NCBI GenBank assembly: GCA_905233385.1
Contig: CAJOEH010000004.1
Coordinates: 1-64,000, forward strand
Origin: an uncultured Oscillospiraceae bacterium
GTDB taxonomy: Bacteria > Bacillota > Clostridia > Oscillospirales > Oscillospiraceae
Length of the DNA stretch: 64,000 nucleotides
Direction: 5' to 3'
The notes under the pieces are model-generated. The model did not search any database. It was given only the letters and a program-made list of their open reading frames with translations, and was not told the origin of the DNA. The translations under genes and the position numbers were made by a program. This document shows, piece by piece, positions 33,542 to 41,583 of this stretch; position 1 is the stretch's first letter, and every line of letters starts with the position of its first letter.

Positions 33542-34375
33542 ATGGCAAAGAAACGAAGAAAAAAGAGGAAACAGCCGAAGCGCTCGCTCGCGATCCTGAT
33601 CGCCGTGCTTTCGGCGATCCTGTTCTGTCTGCTTCTGACGCTGGCGCTGTACTCCTGCCTTGCGCATCCGTCGACGGAAGCGGAACCTGCCGCGACCGAA
33701 GCGACGGAGGAGACCGCGGCGCGGAACGAGCGCGATCCGGAGGATTTTCAGATGGAGGACGGCTTCCTCCGCTATCCCGGCGCGCAGATCGGCGTCGACG
33801 TCTCGACGCACCAGGGACTGATCGACTGGGCGCAGGTGAAGGAGGCGGGCGTTTCGTTCGCGATCATCCGCGTCGGCTACCGCGGCTCGACGAAGGGACA
33901 GCTCTATGAAGACGAGCTGTTCCGCGACAACCTCAACGGCGCGAAGGAAGCCGGTCTCCGGGTCGGCGTGTATTTCTTCTCACAGGCCCTGACGGTCGAG
34001 GAAGCGGTCCAGGAAGCGCAGTTCGTGCTGGAACTTCTGGACGGCGAGCCGCTGGAGCTGCCGGTCTACTACGACTGGGAGCAGATCGCCGGCACGTCCA
34101 GGATCACGGACCCCGGGCTTCTGCCGCTGACGGACTGCACCGTCGCCTTCTGCGAGGCGGTGCGGCAGGAGGGCTACACGCCCGGCGTCTATTTCAACCA
34201 GGACTACGGCTACGCCTATCTGGACTTTGTCCGTTTGCAGGACTATACGCTGTGGCTCGCGGAGTACGGCGACAACCCGACCTTCCGCTACCGGTACGAC
34301 TGCCTGCAATACACCGACGCGGGAAGCCTGCCGGGCATCGATACCACGGTGGATATGGATCTGATTTTCAAATAG
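33542..34375 (+). CDS. Membrane-anchored GH25 lysozyme
   Basis: A 277-residue protein. A very basic start (KKRRKKRKQPKR) and one TM helix (about residues 16-38) anchor it, then a Glu/Thr-rich linker leads to a glycoside hydrolase family 25 domain (about 78-277). Catalytic motifs are GVDVSTHQG (Asp near 83), the YYDWEQ acidic pair (near 177) and the closing QYTDAGSLPGIDTTVDMD. GH25 enzymes cleave the MurNAc-GlcNAc bond in peptidoglycan, so it probably remodels the wall from the outer face of the membrane. The start at 33542 follows AGGTG. Confidence 0.9.
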   Translation: MAKKRRKKRKQPKRSLAILIAVLSAILFCLLLTLALYSCLAHPSTEAEPAATEATEETAARNERDPEDFQMEDGFLRYPGAQIGVDVSTHQGLIDWAQVKEAGVSFAIIRVGYRGSTKGQLYEDELFRDNLNGAKEAGLRVGVYFFSQALTVEEAVQEAQFVLELLDGEPLELPVYYDWEQIAGTSRITDPGLLPLTDCTVAFCEAVRQEGYTPGVYFNQDYGYAYLDFVRLQDYTLWLAEYGDNPTFRYRYDCLQYTDAGSLPGIDTTVDMDLIFK

Positions 34376-34441
34376 GCCTTCCCCTTGAAGGGAAGGTGTC
34401 ATCGGGCTTCTTGCGGAAGCCCGATGACGGATGAGGTGGAA
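34376..34441 (+). repeat. Short copy of the CTTCCCC...CATCGGGCTT repeat family
   Basis: Contains CCTTCCCCTTGAAGGGAAGG and the CATCGGGCTTC / GAAGCCCGATG hairpin, ending in GATGAGGTGG. The same words, inverted, occur at about 41355-41425. It fills the gap between the GH25 and SDR genes and may also carry the ribosome binding site for the latter. Confidence 0.7.
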
Positions 34442-34449
34442 TACCGAAT

Positions 34450-35247
34450 ATGAAACATGTACTGATCACCGGTGCGTACGGCGGCATGGGTCACGCGACG
34501 GCGAAGGCCATGGCCGCGCGCGGCTGGACCGTGTTTGCGCTTGACAAAACCGTAGGAGAAGCGGAAGCGAATATCATCCCTGTGCAGACGGACGTCACGG
34601 ATCTCGAGAGCGTCCGAAGCGCGGTCGCCTTTGTGCGGTTGCGGACCGACGCGCTTGACGCGATCGTCCATTTCGCCGGTATTTACCGTCTGGATTCTCT
34701 CGTCGAGATGAGCGAGGAACGCTTCACGGAGATTTTCAATATCAACCTGTTCGGCGCGTACCGGGTCAACCGGGAATTCCTGCCGCTCCTGCGGCGGGGC
34801 AGCCGCGTCCTCCTGACGACGAGCGAGCTCGCGCCCATCGCGCCGATGCCGTTTACCGGGATTTACGCGGTCACGAAGACCGCGCTGGAAGCCTACGCGG
34901 ATTCCCTGCGGATGGAATTGCAGCTGCTCGGGATCGGCGTTTCGGTGCTTCGCCCCGGCGCGGTGAAGACGGGCCTTCTTTCCGACTCCACGCGGGAGCT
35001 CGAACAGTTCTGCGCCAATACGAAGATCTACACGTATAACGCGAAAAAGTTCAGAAACATCGTAAACAGCGTGGAAGCGAAGAACGTCCCGCCGGAGAAA
35101 GTTGCAAAAACAGCGCTCTGTGCGCTGACGGCGAAACGGCCGAAGTACGTCTATAATATCAACCGCAATCCGCTTCTGCGCTTGTGGAACGTCCTGCCCG
35201 CAAGGTGCCAAACCGCCGTGATCCGCAGGATCCTGCAATCGAAATAG
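34450..35247 (+). CDS. Short-chain dehydrogenase/reductase
   Basis: A 265-residue SDR protein. TGAYGGMGHATA (residues 7-18) is the cofactor loop, HFAGIY stands for the NNAG motif, and GIYAVTKTALEAY contains the catalytic Tyr and Lys (about 137-141) with a Ser upstream in TTSEL. The C-terminal ~70 residues are longer than in FabG, as in SDR enzymes acting on lipids or steroids. Substrate unknown. GATGAGGTGG from the preceding repeat lies about 10 bases before the start. The acetyltransferase gene follows 15 bases after its stop. Confidence 0.85.
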   Translation: MKHVLITGAYGGMGHATAKAMAARGWTVFALDKTVGEAEANIIPVQTDVTDLESVRSAVAFVRLRTDALDAIVHFAGIYRLDSLVEMSEERFTEIFNINLFGAYRVNREFLPLLRRGSRVLLTTSELAPIAPMPFTGIYAVTKTALEAYADSLRMELQLLGIGVSVLRPGAVKTGLLSDSTRELEQFCANTKIYTYNAKKFRNIVNSVEAKNVPPEKVAKTALCALTAKRPKYVYNINRNPLLRLWNVLPARCQTAVIRRILQSK

Positions 35248-35262
35248 AAACGAGGCGCTATT

Positions 35263-35811
35263 ATGGAACACAAAGGCACGCAGACGCTGGAAACAGAGCG
35301 GCTGATTCTGCGAAGATTCGAGCCGGGTGACGCGAAAGCCATGTTTGCAAACTGGGCGTCGGACAGCGAAGTGACGAAATATCTGACGTGGAAGACGCAC
35401 GAAAGCGTCGAAAACACTGCGGCGATCATAAAAGAGTGGGTCGGCGGTTATTCCGACAAGCGGTTCTATCAGTGGGCGATCGTGCCGAAGGACCGGAACG
35501 AGCCAATCGGCAGCATTTCTGCGGTAGACGTCGACGACGCCACAGAGAAAGTCCATATCGGCTACTGCATCGGCCGGAAATGGTGGCGGCAGGGGATCAC
35601 GAGCGAAGCCTTCCGCGCAGTCATCGACTTCTTCTTTGACGAGGTCGGGGCCAACCGGATCGAATCGCGGCACGACCCCAACAATCCCAACTCCGGGAAA
35701 GTCATGCAAAAGTGCGGCCTCAGATACGAGGGTACGCTGCGCGGCGCAGACCGTAACAATCAGGGCGTCTGCGACGTGTGCTATTACGGCCTGCTGCAAT
35801 CGGACCGCTGA
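35263..35811 (+). CDS. GNAT-family N-acetyltransferase, RimJ/RimL-like
   Basis: A 182-residue acetyltransferase. ETERLILRRFEPGDAKAMF (residues 9-27) is the usual opening of the RimJ/RimL-like group, with YCIGRKWWRQGITSEAFRAV (about 105-124) as the acetyl-CoA-binding motif A and ANRIESRHDPNNPNSGKVMQ near 130-150 typical of the family. It probably acetylates an amino group on a protein or small molecule. It follows the SDR gene by 15 bases and ends at a strong hairpin. Confidence 0.9.
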   Translation: MEHKGTQTLETERLILRRFEPGDAKAMFANWASDSEVTKYLTWKTHESVENTAAIIKEWVGGYSDKRFYQWAIVPKDRNEPIGSISAVDVDDATEKVHIGYCIGRKWWRQGITSEAFRAVIDFFFDEVGANRIESRHDPNNPNSGKVMQKCGLRYEGTLRGADRNNQGVCDVCYYGLLQSDR

Positions 35812-35820
35812 CGCACAGAA

Positions 35821-35856
35821 GCAAGGCGGCTGAGCGAAAAACTCAGCCGCCTTGCT
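35821..35856. terminator. Long hairpin between convergent genes
   Basis: GCAAGGCGGCTGAG / CTCAGCCGCCTTGC arms with a CGAAAAA loop. There is no clear T run, but it is the only candidate terminator between the acetyltransferase and glnN. The rest up to 35954 holds no gene. Confidence 0.65.
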
Positions 35857-35954
35857 CCATATATAAGCGATATGTCTGCCGGCACAAACGCGATATGATT
35901 TGCTTCGCAAATTCCGCAAGGAATCTATATCGCTGCAACCTTCGAAGAAGGTCG

Positions 35955-38060
35955 CTAAACTTCAAATACCAGATCGCCGTAGGTCGGCACCGGCCAGAGG
36001 TCCTTGTCTACGATCATTTCCAGACGGTCGACCGGGTCGCGCAGCGCCTTCATGGCGGGCACGACGGTATCGTGGCAGTAATTCGCGAGCTCCTTCACGC
36101 AGTCCATCCTGTTGCTGCGGTCGATCGCTTCGCGCAGCGCTTCCAACGCGTCGCTGGCGGCGGTCAGGAGCGCGCTCGTCTGCTCGAGCAGGGCTTCCTG
36201 CACGCGCACGCTCGCCTTCGGACAGGCGGCGCGCACCTTGCAGACGGAGTCGCCGAGGCGGGTGCAGTAGCGCACGATGGCGGGAATGTAATGCTTCGCC
36301 GCCATGTGGACCATCGTCCGCGCTTCGATGAGGGTGACCTTTGCGAAGGTCTCGTACATGATCTCGCTGCGGGATTCGAGCTCCGCGGCGGTGAACACGC
36401 CGAATTTTCCGAACAGATCGACCGCCTTCTCCGTCGTCAGGGAGGGGACGGAGGAGACCATGCTCGGCAGATTGGGCAGGCCGCGCCGCGCGGCTTCCGC
36501 GATCCATTCCTCGCTGTAGCCGTTGCCGTTGAAGATCACGCGGCTGTGCCGGCGCAGGTTTTCCGCGACCAGCCGGATCGCGTCGCGCGGGATGTCGCTG
36601 CTCTTTTCCAGTACGTCGGCGGCTTCGCAGAAGGCCTCCGCGACGATCGTGTTGAGCACGGTGTTGGAGTTTGCGATGCAGTCGGACGAGCCGACCATGC
36701 GGAACTCAAACTTGTTTCCGGTGAAGGCGAACGGGGAGGTGCGGTTGCGGTCGGCGGCGTCCTTGTTGATCAGGGGCAGGGTGGAGACGCCGGTATCGAG
36801 CTGTTCGGCGGAGAGGCATTTGGCTGCCGCGCCGTTTTCCACGATCTGCTCCACGACGTCCTGCAGCTGACTGCCGAGGAAGATCGAGACGATGGCGGTC
36901 GGAGCCTCGTCCGCGCCGAGACGCTGATCGTTGCCGACGCAGGCGGTGGACATGCGCAGAAGGTCCGCGTGGCGGTCGACCGCCTTGATGATGCAGGAGA
37001 GCACCAGCAGGAACTGGAGATTGTCGCTCGGCGTCGTGCCCGGATCGAGCAGGTTTTCGCCGGTGTCGGTGCTGATCGACCAGTTGTTGTGCTTGCCGGA
37101 GCCGTTGACGCCCGCGAATGGCTTCTCGTGCAGGAGGCAGACAAGCCCGTGGCGGTTGGCGACGCGCTTCATCGTCTCCATCGTGAGCTGGTTGTGGTCG
37201 ACCGCGATGTTGCAGGTGGTGTAAATCGGCGCGCTTTCGTGCTGGGCGGGCGCGACCTCGTTGTGCTGGGTCGTGGCGGGGATGCCCATCTTCCAGAGTT
37301 CCCTGTTCAGGTCCGCCATGAACTCGCCGACGCGCTCGCGGATGACGCCGAAGTACTGATCCTCGAGCTCCTGCCCCTTGGGCGCGGGAGAGCCGAACAG
37401 CGTCCGGCCGGTGTAGATCAGGTCGCGGCGCTGGAGGTACTTGTCGTGGTCGACGATGAAGTACTCCTGCTCAGCGCCGACGGACGGGATGACCTTCTTT
37501 GCGGTCCGGTCGCCGAACAGACGGAGAATGCGGATCGCCTGCTGCGACAGCGCTTCCATGGAGCGCAGCAGCGGGGTCTTGTTGTCCAGCGCCTCGCCGG
37601 TGTAAGAGATGAACACCGTCGGGATGCAGAGGATCGTGCCGCAGGCCATTTCCTTGACGAAGGCGGGGGAGGTGATGTCCCACGCGGTATAGCCGCGGGC
37701 GTAGTGCGTGGCGCGCAGACCGCCCGTCGGGAAGGAGGAGGCGTCCGGCTCGCCCATGATGAGCTGTTTGCCGGTCAGTTTCAGGATGACCTTGCCCTGC
37801 GCGTCCGGCGCGGAGAGGAAGGAGTCATGCTTCTCGGCGGTGACGCCGGTCAGCGGCATGAACCAGTGGGTGTAATGCGTCGCACCCTTCTCGACCGCCC
37901 ATTCCATCATCGCCTTCGCGACGACGTCGGCGGACTCCATGGAGATCTGGCCGCCGTGCTCCATGACGGAACAGACTTCGTCGAAGACCTCGGACGGCAG
38001 GCGCTCCTGCATAACCGCTTTACTGAATACGTTTTCACCGAAATAATCGGAGATCTTCAT
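35955..38060 (-). CDS. glnN: Glutamine synthetase type III
   Basis: A 701-residue enzyme; the size is typical of GSIII and much longer than GlnA. It makes glutamine from glutamate, ammonia and ATP. The family motifs are visible: the N-terminal MKISDYFGENVFSK...MQERLP opening, AEQEYFIVD (about 207), EVAPAQHESAPIY, the ATP/glutamate loop KHNNWSIST (about 325) and GNKFEFRMVGSS. ATG 38060 is chosen because the G-rich box is 6 bases upstream; ATG 38066 abuts it. Monocistronic. Confidence 0.95.
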   Translation of the reverse strand: MKISDYFGENVFSKAVMQERLPSEVFDEVCSVMEHGGQISMESADVVAKAMMEWAVEKGATHYTHWFMPLTGVTAEKHDSFLSAPDAQGKVILKLTGKQLIMGEPDASSFPTGGLRATHYARGYTAWDITSPAFVKEMACGTILCIPTVFISYTGEALDNKTPLLRSMEALSQQAIRILRLFGDRTAKKVIPSVGAEQEYFIVDHDKYLQRRDLIYTGRTLFGSPAPKGQELEDQYFGVIRERVGEFMADLNRELWKMGIPATTQHNEVAPAQHESAPIYTTCNIAVDHNQLTMETMKRVANRHGLVCLLHEKPFAGVNGSGKHNNWSISTDTGENLLDPGTTPSDNLQFLLVLSCIIKAVDRHADLLRMSTACVGNDQRLGADEAPTAIVSIFLGSQLQDVVEQIVENGAAAKCLSAEQLDTGVSTLPLINKDAADRNRTSPFAFTGNKFEFRMVGSSDCIANSNTVLNTIVAEAFCEAADVLEKSSDIPRDAIRLVAENLRRHSRVIFNGNGYSEEWIAEAARRGLPNLPSMVSSVPSLTTEKAVDLFGKFGVFTAAELESRSEIMYETFAKVTLIEARTMVHMAAKHYIPAIVRYCTRLGDSVCKVRAACPKASVRVQEALLEQTSALLTAASDALEALREAIDRSNRMDCVKELANYCHDTVVPAMKALRDPVDRLEMIVDKDLWPVPTYGDLVFEV

Positions 38061-38090
38061 AAACATCCCCCCAAAATAGGAATATACAAA

Positions 38091-38119
38091 ATTTTACAGC
38101 GACAGTTTTCAGATTGCAA
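38091..38119 (-). promoter_or_regulatory. glnN promoter
   Basis: Minus-strand TTGCAA (38119-38114), 17-base spacer, TAAAAT (38096-38091). Confidence 0.7.
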
Positions 38120-38263
38120 GCGTTTCGGTAAAATTCATAGGCGTGCCCAAGAGCGGGAATGCAGCAGGCGGAAAATTTATACAAATTAACGACAAATTTA
38201 TCATTTTCTATGGTCGTATCGTTTTCGCCGTTGCGGGAATACTACGCGCGGAGGGATTGCGCC

Positions 38264-38938
38264 ATGGTTTTCAGTATCGTCCGCACGCTGATCTTTTATC
38301 TGCTCCTGCTGCTCGTCGTCCGCCTGCTCGGCAAGCGGCAGATCGGCGAGATGGAGCCGTCCGAGATCGTGGTGACGATGCTGCTGGCGAACCTCGCCTC
38401 GATCACGATCGAGAATCTGGATTATTCGATCCTCTACGGCGTCGTGCCGATCGCCATCGTCTTCGGCGCGGATCTGCTGCTGTCGCACCTGACCTTCCGC
38501 AACGTCAAAATCCGCAAGCTTTTTTGCGGCAAACCGGTCATTCTGATCGACAACGGGAGGATCGACGAGCGCAACCTGCGCCGGACGCGGGTCAACCTCG
38601 ACGAGCTGACGATGAATCTGCGGCAGAACGGCATTTTCGACCCTACGACGGTCAAATACGCGATCCTTGAGACGGACGGCCAGCTCAGCACCCTGCTCTT
38701 TGCGAAGGACGAGCCCGCGACCGCGAAGGACGCGGGGCAGAAGGTAAGCGACACCGAGCTGCCCGTCACGCTGATCTCCGACGGCAGGCTCCTGCGCGAC
38801 AACCTGCCGCTGACAGGGCGTACGGAGGCGTGGGTGCGGGAGCAGTTATCGTTCCGCAGGTGCGGCATGCGGGACGTGCTCCTGATGACGGTCGACGCGG
38901 CGGGGCACATCATATTCATCAAAAAAGACAAACCATAA
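38264..38938 (+). CDS. DUF421 / YetF-type membrane protein
   Basis: A 224-residue protein. The N-terminal three TM helices (about residues 4-75, with VVRLLGKRQIGEMEPSEIV, a DUF421 hallmark) precede the cytoplasmic DUF421 domain (KPVILIDNGRIDERNLRR and NLDELTMNLRQNGIFD). YetF-like proteins are widespread in Firmicutes and linked to spores or the cell envelope, but their action is not known. ATG 38264 follows GGAGG; a longer reading from 38159 has no such site. It stands alone, divergent from glnN. Confidence 0.85.
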   Translation: MVFSIVRTLIFYLLLLLVVRLLGKRQIGEMEPSEIVVTMLLANLASITIENLDYSILYGVVPIAIVFGADLLLSHLTFRNVKIRKLFCGKPVILIDNGRIDERNLRRTRVNLDELTMNLRQNGIFDPTTVKYAILETDGQLSTLLFAKDEPATAKDAGQKVSDTELPVTLISDGRLLRDNLPLTGRTEAWVREQLSFRRCGMRDVLLMTVDAAGHIIFIKKDKP

Positions 38939-38954
38939 CAACGCGTTTTTTGGC

Positions 38955-38983
38955 TTGACCGGAAGACGCGTTTTTTGTATAAT
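38955..38983 (+). promoter_or_regulatory. argD-argF promoter
   Basis: TTGACC (38955-38960), 17-base spacer, TATAAT (38978-38983). No clear arginine-repressor box was recognised. Confidence 0.8.
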
Positions 38984-39009
38984 AACGTTAACTGATTTGG
39001 AGGCGTTTT

Positions 39010-40173
39010 ATGAACACGTTTGAACGCGACCGCCGCTATGTCGCGCATACCTACAACCGTTTCCCGCTGGAGTTCGAGAGCGGGAAGGGCTCTGTCGTGC
39101 GCGGCAGCGACGGCAGGGAGTATATCGATCTCGGCAGCGGGATCGCGGTCAATATCTTCGGCCTCGGCGACGAGAAGTGGAAGGCCGCCGTCACGCGGCA
39201 GCTGGACAGCTTCCAGCACTGCTCCAATCTCTACTACGCCGCGCCGGTTGCCCGCCTGGCGCAGATGCTATGCGAACGGACGGGCATGGAGCGCGTCTTC
39301 TTTGCAAACTCCGGCGCGGAGGCGAACGAGTGCGCGATCAAGGTTGCGCGCAAGTGGGCGGCGGAGAAAAAGGGCGCGGCATACTGCAATATCATCACGC
39401 TGCAAAAGAGCTTCCACGGCCGCACGCTGGCGACGCTGGCGGCGACGGGGCAGGACGTGTTCCACAAGGACTATCAGCCGCTGCCGGAGGGCTTCCTCTA
39501 TGCAGAAGTCGGCGACGAGGCGGGGCTGGAAGCGTTGGCGCGCGAGCATCCCTGCACCGCGATCCTGTTTGAATGCGTGCAGGGAGAGGGCGGCGTGATG
39601 CCGATCGGGCAGGCATGGGCGGATACCATGCGCGAAGTCGCGGAGAAGTACGACCTGCTTCTGATCGCCGACGAGGTCCAGCTCGGCAACGGCCGCAGCG
39701 GGCGGCTCTACGGCTACATGGAATACGGCCTGCGGCCCGACGTCGTGACGACCGCGAAAGGTCTGGGCGGCGGCCTGCCGCTCGGCGCGGCGATCCTGGG
39801 AGAGCGCGTCGCGGAGGTCTTGCAGCCCGGATCGCACGGCTCCACCTTCGGCGGCAATCCGACCTGCTGCGCCGGCGCGATCAGCATTCTGGAACGCATC
39901 GACGAGGAACTCCTGCGCGGCGTGCGCGAACGCTCGGCGTATATCGTGAAGGAGCTTTCCGGCGCGAAGGGGATCAAAAACGTCAGCGGCATGGGCCTGA
40001 TGCTCGGCTTCGAGCCGGAGAAACCCGCGCGGGAATTCGCGGAACTTGCGCTTGCCAGGGGCGTCCTCGTGACGACGGCGAAGCAGAAGATCCGCCTGCT
40101 CCCCGCGCTCAATATCCCGATGAATCTGTTAGAAAAAGCGGTGCAGATCCTGAAAGACTGCGCCGCGGAATAA
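39010..40173 (+). CDS. argD: Acetylornithine aminotransferase
   Basis: A 387-residue class III PLP aminotransferase. Substrate-loop residues YVAHTYNRFP and GSGIAVNIFGLG lie at the N-terminus, FANSGAEANECAIKVAR (about 98-114) is the phosphate-cup region, IADEVQLGNGRSG (about 217) carries the cofactor Asp, and the Schiff-base Lys is in TAKGLGGGLPLGA (about 249). It converts N-acetylglutamate semialdehyde to N-acetylornithine. argF follows 12 bases later. Close relatives use ornithine or succinylornithine, but the neighbour favours arginine synthesis. Confidence 0.92.
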   Translation: MNTFERDRRYVAHTYNRFPLEFESGKGSVVRGSDGREYIDLGSGIAVNIFGLGDEKWKAAVTRQLDSFQHCSNLYYAAPVARLAQMLCERTGMERVFFANSGAEANECAIKVARKWAAEKKGAAYCNIITLQKSFHGRTLATLAATGQDVFHKDYQPLPEGFLYAEVGDEAGLEALAREHPCTAILFECVQGEGGVMPIGQAWADTMREVAEKYDLLLIADEVQLGNGRSGRLYGYMEYGLRPDVVTTAKGLGGGLPLGAAILGERVAEVLQPGSHGSTFGGNPTCCAGAISILERIDEELLRGVRERSAYIVKELSGAKGIKNVSGMGLMLGFEPEKPAREFAELALARGVLVTTAKQKIRLLPALNIPMNLLEKAVQILKDCAAE

Positions 40174-40185
40174 AGGAGAACGACC

Positions 40186-41169
40186 ATGAACTTAAAAGGC
40201 AAAAACTTTCTGACCCTGCTGGACTTCACGCCTGAGGAGATCACCGGCCTCTTAGACCTCGCCGCCGAGCTGAAAGCCAAGAAAAAGGCGGGCATTTTCC
40301 ACGACGACTACAAGGGTAAGAATATCGCGCTGATCTTCGAGAAGACCTCGACCCGCACGCGCTGCTCCTTCGAGGTCGCCGCACACGATCTCGGGATGCA
40401 CGTGACCTACCTCGACCCGACCGGCTCGCAGATCGGCAAGAAGGAATCCATCGCCGATACCGCCCGCGTCCTCGGCAGGCTCTATGACGGCATTGAGTAC
40501 CGCGGCTTCGGCCAAAGCATCGTCGAAGAGCTGGCGAAATACGCCGGCGTGCCCGTCTGGAACGGCCTGACGAACGAATACCACCCGACGCAGATTTTGG
40601 CGGACATGCTGACGATCCGCGAGCATTTCGGCTCCCTCAAGGGCAGAAAGCTCGTCTTCATGGGCGACTGCCGCTACAATATGGCGAACTCCCTGATGAT
40701 CGGCTGCGCGAAGCTCGGCCTGCATTTCGTCGCCTGCGGCCCGGAGGGCTATTTCCCCAACGCAGAGCTGATCGCTCGCTGTGAGAAGATTGCGGCGGAG
40801 ACCGGCGCGACCCTCGCGTTCGAGACCGACCCGATGAAGGCGACCAAGGGTGCGGACGTGATCTATACCGACGTCTGGGTCTCCATGGGCGAGCCGATGG
40901 CGGCGTGGGAGGAGCGCATTTCCAAGATGCTGCCCTATCAGGTCAGCGCGAAGATCATGGCGAACGCCGGCGAGAACGCGGTCTTCATGCACTGCCTGCC
41001 CGCATTCCACGACCTCAACACCGGCATCGGCCGCGAGGTCGGCGAGCGCTTCCGTCTGGACGCGCTGGAGGTCACCGACGAGGTCTTCGAGAGCAAACAG
41101 TCCATCGTCTTCGACGAGGCCGAGAACCGCATGCACACGATCAAGGCGGTTTTGGCGGCGACGCTGTAA
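40186..41169 (+). CDS. argF: Ornithine carbamoyltransferase
   Basis: A 327-residue transcarbamylase. STRTRCSFE (about 54-62) binds carbamoyl phosphate, [10 protein letters not shown] (about 133) includes the HPTQ motif, and HCLPAFHD (about 269) has the catalytic Cys and ornithine-binding surroundings. It joins carbamoyl phosphate to ornithine to give citrulline. Only these two arginine genes are here, so argC, argJ and argB must lie elsewhere. A hairpin follows. Confidence 0.95.
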   Translation: MNLKGKNFLTLLDFTPEEITGLLDLAAELKAKKKAGIFHDDYKGKNIALIFEKTSTRTRCSFEVAAHDLGMHVTYLDPTGSQIGKKESIADTARVLGRLYDGIEYRGFGQSIVEELAKYAGVPVWNGLTNEYHPTQILADMLTIREHFGSLKGRKLVFMGDCRYNMANSLMIGCAKLGLHFVACGPEGYFPNAELIARCEKIAAETGATLAFETDPMKATKGADVIYTDVWVSMGEPMAAWEERISKMLPYQVSAKIMANAGENAVFMHCLPAFHDLNTGIGREVGERFRLDALEVTDEVFESKQSIVFDEAENRMHTIKAVLAATL

Positions 41170-41210
41170 CGGCAATTCATGACGGCCCAGCCGTCAAATC
41201 ATCGAAAATC

Positions 41211-41235
41211 GGAGCAGAGTACCGTACTCTGCTCC
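41211..41235 (+). terminator. Probable terminator after argF
   Basis: GGAGCAGAGTA / TACTCTGCTCC arms around CCG, followed by a weak T-containing tail. Confidence 0.6.
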
Positions 41236-41259
41236 GGTATATTTATGCTGCAACCTCCG

Positions 41260-41430
41260 TTCTACGTCATTGCGAGGCTGACGGAGTCAGCCGTGGCAAT
41301 CTGTGCCTTTCGATACGGGACACTTTACCGTGCTACGTGAGCAGTTCCAGCGATCACCTCATCCGTCATCGGGCTTGCGGGAGACGACCGATGACACCTT
41401 CCCCTCTGAGGGAAAGGCTTTATTTTGCAC
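41260..41430 (-). repeat. Dispersed intergenic repeat copy (CACCTCATCC ... CATCGGGCTT family)
   Basis: Non-coding. 41263-41300 has CATTGCGAGGCTGACGGAGT-type words; 41355-41425 carries CACCTCATCC, CATCGGGCTTG and CACCTTCCCCTCTGAGGGAAAGG, inverted relative to the copy at 34376-34441. With the promoter region this explains the 414-base gap after argF. Confidence 0.65.
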
Positions 41431-41457
41431 AGCAGAAAAGAAATAAGACGGTTTTAC

Positions 41458-41486
41458 TTGCATAAAGAATCAGTATATGTTAGACT
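41458..41486 (+). promoter_or_regulatory. Promoter of the LRR-SLH gene
   Basis: TTGCAT (41458-41463), 17-base spacer, TAGACT (41481-41486). About 98 bases of leader follow. Confidence 0.6.
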
Positions 41487-41583
41487 GAAGCTGCGATTCA
41501 CCGATATTCCTTATTCGGAAGTGTCGTTTTGCTGTTTTCAGCAATTATAGGAAGAAGCACGTAAAAAGGGAAAAGGAGAAGCA

